From Polycyclovorans algicola TG408 (GTDB taxonomy: Bacteria > Pseudomonadota > Gammaproteobacteria > Nevskiales > Nevskiaceae): DNA of 64,000 bases. A model generated the notes under the pieces. It was not told the origin of the DNA. It did not search any database and worked only from the letters and a program-made list of their open reading frames with translations. Positions 57,784-64,000 of this stretch are shown one piece after another. Where the stretch lies: contig NZ_JOMH01000001.1 of assembly GCF_000711245.1 (NCBI RefSeq), positions 1,606,830-1,670,829 of the forward strand. Reading direction: 5' to 3'. A program made the translations under genes and the position numbers. Each line of letters opens with the position of its first letter. Position 1 is the stretch's first letter.

Positions 57784-60186
57784 ATGTCGATTCAACCCAG
57801 GCCGCTGGTCATGGCGGCTGCACTGTTTGCCAGCGTGCTGACAACCGGCTGCGATGACGAAGAGATTGTCCGCGTACCGGGCCCGGTGACCGAGGTCGAA
57901 GTTCCGGTCGAAGTGCCCGCTGCCAACGATGCGCCGGTGGCCATGGCCGACACCGTGGTGGTGACCACCAACAGTGCCCAAAACCTGCTCGACGTTCTCG
58001 GCAACGACACCGATGCGGACGATGACAACCTCGTCATCAGTGCGGTCGGCGACGCCGACGACGGCACGGTTGAGATCATCAATGGCACGCGCATCAACTA
58101 CCGGCCGGTTGCCGGCTTCAGCGGCACTGACGGCTTTATCTACACCGTTGCCGACGGTCGTGGCGGCAGCGACACCGCCACCGTCACGGTGTCGGTCAAC
58201 CCGGTCGAGGCCGCCTTCACACTGCAATTGCTGCACATGGCCGACTTTGAAGGTGCCGGTCCGGCGATTGACGATGCGCCGCGCCTGTCGGCCGTACTTG
58301 GTGGGCTGCAGGCCAGCATGCCGGACGCCACGCTGACGCTTTCGTCGGGCGATAACTTCATCCCGGGTGCGTTCTTCTCGGCCAGCTCAGATCCCCTGCT
58401 GGCGCCACTGATTGGTGCCGACTGCGGTGCCGTGGCCGACAACTGCAGCGGCCGCGGCGACATTCGCATCCTCAATGCCCTGGGCGTACAGGCCTCTGCG
58501 CTGGGTAACCACGACTTCGATCAGGGCACGGCGCGCATTGCCGATTTGGTCAACCCCGATGGCAATGATTGGGAAGGCACGCAGTTCCCGTACCTGTCGG
58601 CCAACCTCGATTTCAGTGGCGACGCCGCTCTCAGCGGGAGCGTGGTGGGTGACGGTGCCTCTGCGGTGCCCAACAGCGTCGCGCGCAGCGTGACCCTGAC
58701 CGTCAGCGGCGAAACCATCGGCATCGTCGGTGCCACAACGCCGACACTGGCGACCATCTCCTCGCCGGGGCCGGACGTGGTGATCACCCCGGCAGGCTTC
58801 GATCCAGCCCCTTCGTCGGCCGACATCCTCGCGCTGGCCGTCGAGATCCAGACCGCCGTTGACGGCCTGACCGCGCAGGGCGTGGACAAGATTATTTTGC
58901 TGGCCCACATGCAAGTGCTCGACATCGAACGGCGTCTGGCGCGCGTGCTGCGCGATGTCGACATCATTGTCGGGGGTGGCTCCGACACGATCCTCGCCGA
59001 TGACAATGACGTGCTGCGCAGCGGTGACAGCGCGGCCGGCACCTATCCCGAAACGTTCACCGATGGCGGCGGCGAGCCGGTGTTGCTGGTCAACACCGAT
59101 GGTCAATACCGCTATGTCGGCCGTCTGGTTGTGGGCTTCGATGGCGACGGCCGCGTGCTTGCCGGCACGCTCAACCCGGCGATCAATGGGGCTTACGCGA
59201 CCGACGAGGCGGGCGTGACCGCCTTGGGTGGGCCGGCGCCCAATACCGAGGTGGTGGCCGTCGCCGATGCCATCGCCGAGGTGCTGAGTGCGCGCGAAGG
59301 CAACGTGTTTGGCGCCACGACGGTGTTCCTCGAAGGGCGTGCGCCGGGCAGCGCCGACTTTGGGGTGCGCGGTGAAGAAACCAACCTGGGCAATCTGACG
59401 GCAGACGCCAACCTGTTCATTGGTCAGCAGGCCGATCCCGCGGTGACCTTGTCGCTGAAAAATGGCGGCGGCATCCGGGCGGCCATCGGTGAAGTTCAGC
59501 AGCCGGCGGGGTCAACCGACGCGAGTGAGGTGGTGTTGCGACCGCCTCAAGAAATTCCCGCGGCGGGCAAGCAGGCTGGTGACGTGTCGCAGTTCGACAT
59601 CAACACTGCACTGTCTTTCAACAACGGGCTGGCGGTGGTGACGGTGACGGCCAGTGAGCTGCGCGCCCTGCTGGAACACGGCGTCGCCTTGCAGCCTTCA
59701 CGCCAGGGCCGGTTCCCGCAGATCGGCGGCTTCCGCTTCAGCTACGACACCACCCGGCCTGACGGCGACCGGGTGCGTTCGCTGGTGGTGTTGGACGACA
59801 ACGGCGCGAACGCTGGAGGCGCGGCCGATGTGCTGGTTCAGAACGGCGTGATCGTGGGGGACCCGGACCGGACCTTCGGCATGGTGACCCTGGGCTTCTT
59901 GCAGCGGGGCGGCGATGGATACCCGTTCCCGGCGGCCGTGGCAGGCGAGTGCACCTATCTGGCCGAAGACGGCAGCCGCCCTGCGGCCTGTGGCCTCGCC
60001 AGCGGGCTACCCGACTTTGGCGTCGACTTTGCTGATCCGGGTACCGAGCAGCACGCGCTTGCGGCCTACCTCCAGGAACTCTTCCCGCGAGAAGCGCCGT
60101 TCGCGATGGCCGAGACGTCCATCACCGACGACACGCGAATTCAGTCCTTGGGCCGTCGGGTCGACACGGTTATTCCGCTGCCCTGA
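57784..60186 (+). CDS. Lipoprotein 5'-nucleotidase/metallophosphatase-like protein with Ig-like N-domain
   Basis: An 800-residue lipoprotein (lipobox LTTGC, cysteine 23). Residues about 47-140 form an Ig-like or cadherin-like domain ending with YTVADGRGGSDTATVTVSVN. Residues about 145-470 resemble the UshA metallophosphatase: GDNF and LGNHDFDQGTARI are present. The usual metal ligands are altered elsewhere: the first motif reads LLHMADFEGAG instead of DxH, and IVGGGSDTILADDN replaces GHxH. The C-terminal half matches the 5'-nucleotidase domain. It may be a phosphoesterase with unusual ligands. A terminator follows at 60211. Confidence 0.82.
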   Translation: MSIQPRPLVMAAALFASVLTTGCDDEEIVRVPGPVTEVEVPVEVPAANDAPVAMADTVVVTTNSAQNLLDVLGNDTDADDDNLVISAVGDADDGTVEIINGTRINYRPVAGFSGTDGFIYTVADGRGGSDTATVTVSVNPVEAAFTLQLLHMADFEGAGPAIDDAPRLSAVLGGLQASMPDATLTLSSGDNFIPGAFFSASSDPLLAPLIGADCGAVADNCSGRGDIRILNALGVQASALGNHDFDQGTARIADLVNPDGNDWEGTQFPYLSANLDFSGDAALSGSVVGDGASAVPNSVARSVTLTVSGETIGIVGATTPTLATISSPGPDVVITPAGFDPAPSSADILALAVEIQTAVDGLTAQGVDKIILLAHMQVLDIERRLARVLRDVDIIVGGGSDTILADDNDVLRSGDSAAGTYPETFTDGGGEPVLLVNTDGQYRYVGRLVVGFDGDGRVLAGTLNPAINGAYATDEAGVTALGGPAPNTEVVAVADAIAEVLSAREGNVFGATTVFLEGRAPGSADFGVRGEETNLGNLTADANLFIGQQADPAVTLSLKNGGGIRAAIGEVQQPAGSTDASEVVLRPPQEIPAAGKQAGDVSQFDINTALSFNNGLAVVTVTASELRALLEHGVALQPSRQGRFPQIGGFRFSYDTTRPDGDRVRSLVVLDDNGANAGGAADVLVQNGVIVGDPDRTFGMVTLGFLQRGGDGYPFPAAVAGECTYLAEDGSRPAACGLASGLPDFGVDFADPGTEQHALAAYLQELFPREAPFAMAETSITDDTRIQSLGRRVDTVIPLP

Positions 60187-60206
60187 GCCATGGCAGCAGC
60201 CGCGCA

Positions 60207-60237
60207 AAACCCCGCACCCCAACTGCGGGTTTTTTTG
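60207..60237 (+). terminator. Intrinsic terminator after the metallophosphatase-like gene
   Basis: CCCGCA (60211-60216) pairs with TGCGGG (60224-60229), a short loop between them, followed by a run of T. This is a clear rho-independent terminator. Confidence 0.85.
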
Positions 60238-60347
60238 TTTGGCTCGGCGTCGCCCTTTGTGACGCTTTTGTATCAGCGTATTCTCCCCGGCACGTTCACG
60301 ATTTGGCCGCAATCAAACGGCCAGACAACTCGCTGAGGATTTTCTGG

Positions 60348-62336
60348 ATGACGACCAAGACCCTGCCGCGCTGGCCCCTCATCGGCGTGACGGCGCTCGG
60401 CCTGATGGGCCTCGCTGCCTGTGGCGACAACATTTCGTTTGACACCCTCGACGGCGGTGACAACACGCCGCGCATCGAGCCACTGCCGCCCACCGCACGC
60501 TGCGCCGAGCCGACACCGGCCGAGGTTCGCAACGAGACGGTGACCAGCCCGGTGGCGTCGGACCTCGACCCGACCGGCGACAACATCACCCCGACCACCG
60601 ACATCGCCATCAGCGTGCTGTTGCCCCCGCGTTGCCCCGGCGATCAGTTTGCGGTGGTGCTGCAAAGCCATGGTTACGGCGGCTCGCGGCAAACCACGAT
60701 TGCCGACAGCGCGCAGCCGGACCGCAGCCTGCCCAACTTTCCGTCGTTTGATGCGCTGACTCGGGCGTTGCCGCAGCGCGGTTATGTCGTGGTCAGCGTT
60801 GACCAACGCGGGCACGGCGAGTCAGTGCCGGACAATGGCGGCGGTGCGGCGCGCATCATTGACCCTGCGGCCGAAACCCGCGATGCCATGGCGGTGCTCG
60901 ACTGGGTGTTCGACAACGCTGAGGCCCTGGGTGTGGCCACCCAACCGGAGACCGGTATTGCGCGCGACTTCCGCGTGGGTACGCTGGGCTACAGCTACGG
61001 CGGCGGCTTTCAGATGCCCTTGGCGGCGCTGGACGCGCGCATCGACGCGATCATTCCCAACGGCACCTGGCACAACCTCGCGTACAGCCTGTTACCGGGT
61101 GACACCGTCAAACAGGGCTTTGACGGACTGCTGTGCCTGCTCGCCGCCACCGGCGGCGTGACCAACACGCCCATCGTGGCGACGCTGTGCAATCTGCTGG
61201 GCGTACAAGGGGTCGGCGCGGCCCGTCTGCGGACCCGGCCGGACCTGTTCCAGGCGGCGTCCGACGAAGCCTTGCTGCCGCCCATGCCGCGCCCGGTGAC
61301 CGAAGAAGAAACTCTGGACCTGTTCTTCACCAACGGCATGAATTACTTCCGCAACCGTCAGCGTGACAACCAGCCCTGGGGCTTCGGCGAAACCGAGGCG
61401 GTGCTGCGGCCGGTGCCGGCGCTGTTTCTGCAGGGCAACCGCGACGAAATCTTCAACCTCACCGAGGCCTACTGGAACTGGCAGTACTTCCGTGAGGCCG
61501 GCGGTGACGTGCGGCTGCTGTCGAACGAGGGCGCGCACATGAATCCGCTCGCCAATCAGGTCGAAGGTGACGCGCGTTGCGGTTCGGTGTCGGGTCTTGA
61601 TGCGGCCATTGGCTGGCTCGACGTCCATCTGCGCGGCAGTTCAACGCTGGCGTTGCAAACCATTCCGCAGGTGTGCATTTCGGTGGCCGACACCGCCGAT
61701 GCGCACGTCGCCCCTGCGCGCGGCGTGGCGCTGGACGACTTCCCGGTGGGGCAGCAGCAGGGTGCCGGGACGGTCGCCGCCAATCTGCCCAGCTTCTCGA
61801 CCACCGTGACGTCGCTGGCGCCTGATCCGCAGTTTGTGCCCGTTACCACCATCGACCGTGACGGTCTGGTGCTGGCCGGTGCGCCGAAAATCAGTCGTCT
61901 TGAAGTCACGCCCGGCGCTACCGTGAACACCACCCGCGCGCTGGTGGGCGTGGGCATACGGCGTGGCGATGAACTGATTCTGGTCGATGACCAGGTCACC
62001 GGCTTCGTCGAAGGCGTGCACACGGCCAACCGCGAGGTCGGCAACGACACCATTTTGTTGCCGGCGGTAGGCGAAATGCTGCAGACCGGTGACGAGGTGG
62101 GGCTGATCTTTTTCGAGCGCAACATCCAGTTCGCCTCGATTGTCAGCACCCAGAGTCTGGGCGGCATCACCGGCCTGATCGGCTTCATCGGCGGTGTCGA
62201 ACTGCCGCCGATCACCAGCGAACTCAATCCGCTGCTGGGCGTGCTGACCGCGCCGAACCCGCACACCGTTACCGGCGAAGGGGTGGAGCTGCCAATCTTT
62301 GAGCCGGGCGTCTTTGCGGGCAGTGGTTGGCGCTAG
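60348..62336 (+). CDS. Lipoprotein alpha/beta hydrolase (S15/CocE-like)
   Basis: A 662-residue lipoprotein (lipobox LAAC, cysteine 25 from ATG 60348). The hydrolase has [13 protein letters not shown] near the oxyanion region and the nucleophile elbow [16 protein letters not shown]. The acid and histidine lie in [20 protein letters not shown] and [15 protein letters not shown]. This resembles X-Pro dipeptidyl-peptidase (S15/CocE-like) esterases, with a long C-terminal beta-rich extension of about 200 residues. An in-frame upstream start at 60303 is unlikely. Its stop overlaps the convergent opgH stop by two bases. Confidence 0.82.
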   Translation: MTTKTLPRWPLIGVTALGLMGLAACGDNISFDTLDGGDNTPRIEPLPPTARCAEPTPAEVRNETVTSPVASDLDPTGDNITPTTDIAISVLLPPRCPGDQFAVVLQSHGYGGSRQTTIADSAQPDRSLPNFPSFDALTRALPQRGYVVVSVDQRGHGESVPDNGGGAARIIDPAAETRDAMAVLDWVFDNAEALGVATQPETGIARDFRVGTLGYSYGGGFQMPLAALDARIDAIIPNGTWHNLAYSLLPGDTVKQGFDGLLCLLAATGGVTNTPIVATLCNLLGVQGVGAARLRTRPDLFQAASDEALLPPMPRPVTEEETLDLFFTNGMNYFRNRQRDNQPWGFGETEAVLRPVPALFLQGNRDEIFNLTEAYWNWQYFREAGGDVRLLSNEGAHMNPLANQVEGDARCGSVSGLDAAIGWLDVHLRGSSTLALQTIPQVCISVADTADAHVAPARGVALDDFPVGQQQGAGTVAANLPSFSTTVTSLAPDPQFVPVTTIDRDGLVLAGAPKISRLEVTPGATVNTTRALVGVGIRRGDELILVDDQVTGFVEGVHTANREVGNDTILLPAVGEMLQTGDEVGLIFFERNIQFASIVSTQSLGGITGLIGFIGGVELPPITSELNPLLGVLTAPNPHTVTGEGVELPIFEPGVFAGSGWR

Positions 62337-64000
62337 GCAAGCACCGATTCATCAGCGCTTACCGCTGATGATTTTTCTTGACGTGGCGCGGCCACGGGCA
62401 GTGGAAACACGCTCAAGGCGTCGCTGTCGGCGAGCAGATGATTGCGCTCGCGTGGTGTGAGGGTGTCCGCGCCCTGTTGTGCCAGTTGTTTGATCAGGAC
62501 CCGGGTTTCGGCTTTGTCGCGCGGTTTGCGGTTGCGGCGCGGACGCTCGGCGAGCAGGCACAGGGCGTTGACCAGCGGATCGCGCCAGGCGTCGGCAAAG
62601 CCTGGCGGCGCCGCACCGGCGCGGCGCAGTGCGGCCTGAAGCCGGCGTAAGGGCCGGGGCGTCAAGGCTTCCTCAGGCGTCAGAAACAGTCGCAGTTCGC
62701 GCGCGCCCAGCCCAAGGCCGATTCGTGCGCTGATCACCGACAGCGGCACGGCCAGCACCAGGGACCCGGCCACCGGCAGCAACCACGGCAGAAAGCTGGG
62801 GTTGAGCCCGTACACGCCCAACAGCCACGCCAGCCCCAGCACCGTGCCGCCACCGTGGCGACGTATCGCTTCTGACCAGGGGGTCTGGGCGTTGTCGCGT
62901 GGCGGTGAGGTCCAGCGCACCGGCAGTCCGAGCAGCGCCATGACCACGTAGCGGGTGTGAAACAGCATACGGATCGGCGCCAGCAGCGCCGAAAACAGCA
63001 TCTCCAGCACGGTGCTGACGAACAGCCGCCCGCGACCGCCAAAGCCGCGCGCTTCGGCGGGCTTCAGGGCAATCAGCAGCGCGGCCAGCAGCTTGGGCAG
63101 CAGCAGCAGGCCAAGGGTGCCGCCGAACAGGCCCACCGCCCACTCTGGCCGCCATTGCGGCCACAGCGGGAACAACTGGTAAGGCTCGGCGAAGTACACC
63201 GGTCCCTGCAGCACGAACACCGCCAGCAGTGCGGTCGACAGCACCAGCGAGGCGAACCACAGCGGCGCCGACAGGTAGGCCATCACCCCGGTCATGAACA
63301 CCGCGCGATGTGCCGGGTGCAGCCCCTGGGTGAAAAACAGCCTGAAGTTCATCAGATTGCCCTGGCACCAGCGCTGGTCGCGCTTCAGTTCGTCGAGCAG
63401 TGTCGGCGGCATTTCTTCCCAAGAGCCGGGCAGGTCGTAGGCGATCCACACGCCCCAGCCGGCGCGGCGCATCAGGGCCGCCTCGACAAAGTCATGGCTG
63501 AGAATTTCGCCCGACAGACCGCCGCGGCCGGGCAAGCGACCGAGCGCGCAGTGGCGCATGAACGGCGCCACCCGCAGGATGGCGTTGTGCCCCCAATAGT
63601 GCGATTCGCCCAACTGCCAGAAGTGCAGCCCGGCGGTGAACAGCGGGCCGTAGACGCGGCTGGCAAATTGCTGGATGCGCGCATAAAGCGTATCGCGGCC
63701 CATGGCCATCGGCGCGGTCTGGATGATGCCGGCGCGCGGGTGCGCTTCCATCAATTGCACCAGCCGTTGCAGGCAGTCTCCCGACATGACGCTGTCAGCG
63801 TCGAGAATCACCATGTAGCGGTAGGCGCTGCCCCAGCGACGACACCAGTCGGCGATGTTGCCGGATTTGCGTTTGATGCGGTGCGTGCGGCGGCGATAGA
63901 AGATGCGGCCAAAGCCTTCGACTTCCCGGGCCAGATCAAACCACGCCTGCAGCTCGGCCACGCGCAGGTCGGGGTCATTGCTGTCACTGAGGATGTACAG
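62333..64000 (-). CDS. opgH: Osmoregulated periplasmic glucan glucosyltransferase OpgH, 5' end cut by window
   Basis: The C-terminal 555 residues of a family-2 glycosyltransferase that makes and exports the beta-1,2-glucan backbone of osmoregulated periplasmic glucans. Visible are [58 protein letters not shown], the acceptor motif [14 protein letters not shown], and about six transmembrane helices in the following 250 residues. The protein runs off the right edge; a full OpgH has about 850 residues. The stop overlaps the convergent hydrolase gene. Confidence 0.93.
   Translation of the reverse strand: MYILSDSNDPDLRVAELQAWFDLAREVEGFGRIFYRRRTHRIKRKSGNIADWCRRWGSAYRYMVILDADSVMSGDCLQRLVQLMEAHPRAGIIQTAPMAMGRDTLYARIQQFASRVYGPLFTAGLHFWQLGESHYWGHNAILRVAPFMRHCALGRLPGRGGLSGEILSHDFVEAALMRRAGWGVWIAYDLPGSWEEMPPTLLDELKRDQRWCQGNLMNFRLFFTQGLHPAHRAVFMTGVMAYLSAPLWFASLVLSTALLAVFVLQGPVYFAEPYQLFPLWPQWRPEWAVGLFGGTLGLLLLPKLLAALLIALKPAEARGFGGRGRLFVSTVLEMLFSALLAPIRMLFHTRYVVMALLGLPVRWTSPPRDNAQTPWSEAIRRHGGGTVLGLAWLLGVYGLNPSFLPWLLPVAGSLVLAVPLSVISARIGLGLGARELRLFLTPEEALTPRPLRRLQAALRRAGAAPPGFADAWRDPLVNALCLLAERPRRNRKPRDKAETRVLIKQLAQQGADTLTPRERNHLLADSDALSVFPLPVAAPRQEKSSAVSADESVLA

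Overview
The window is a 64 kb piece of a GC-rich bacterial chromosome with no ribosomal RNA, tRNA or CRISPR array that I can see. The gene set (RdgC, the large NAD-dependent glutamate dehydrogenase, an mreBCD-mrdA-rodA-mltB-rlpA block next to gatCAB, metXW, Hsp33, OpgH) points to a gammaproteobacterium, perhaps of the Nevskiales or a related early-branching order. The order-level guess is inference. Coding density is very high, and neighbouring genes often overlap by four bases (ATGA or GTGA).

Region by region: (1) 1-6345, all on the minus strand, read right to left: a TlpA-like thioredoxin, a DUF4266-type lipoprotein with a Gly/Cys-rich tail, a DUF3570-type predicted outer-membrane barrel, an ApbE flavin transferase, a two-component system, and an Omp85 protein cut by the window edge. 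The DUF3570 protein carries a motif, DVLTGAS, that resembles ApbE flavinylation sites. I think this is the most interesting system in the window. (2) 6512-19824: a UbiB-type kinase coupled to a photolyase-like FAD protein, NAD-GDH, two metallopeptidases, a methyltransferase, a DUF3237 protein and a double-hotdog thioesterase. (3) 18799-26496: the rod-shape and cell-wall elongation block, with gatCAB and hslO diverging from it to 30779. (4) 30848-34284: two tandem SET-domain proteins, then an ECF sigma factor with a likely anti-sigma factor, a CpxP-like protein and an EF-hand protein. (5) 34332-38358: a membrane-lipid operon (DUF1295 protein, cyclopropane-fatty-acid synthase family, beta-lactamase-fold lipoprotein, secreted proteins). 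(6) 38412-46815: PurU, an acyl-CoA synthetase, a molybdopterin oxidoreductase with a seven-iron ferredoxin, a decayed fprA-type reductase, and an SMP-30-like protein. (7) 46369-51632: metXW, yggT, proC and ilvA. (8) 51804-53403: a small acidic lipoprotein, then an AT-richer patch with an unknown protein and a toxin-antitoxin pair. (9) 53484-64000: isovaleryl-CoA dehydrogenase, a Nudix/beta-lactamase fusion, RdgC, two large lipoprotein hydrolases and the 3' part of opgH.

Much of the window is housekeeping. Accessory signals are concentrated at 1-6345, 16140-16170, 44490-45200 and 52020-53480. Start sites were chosen from ribosome binding sites, signal peptides and overlaps; uncertain ones are flagged in the entries. 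All family names rest on reading motifs by eye, without database searches.
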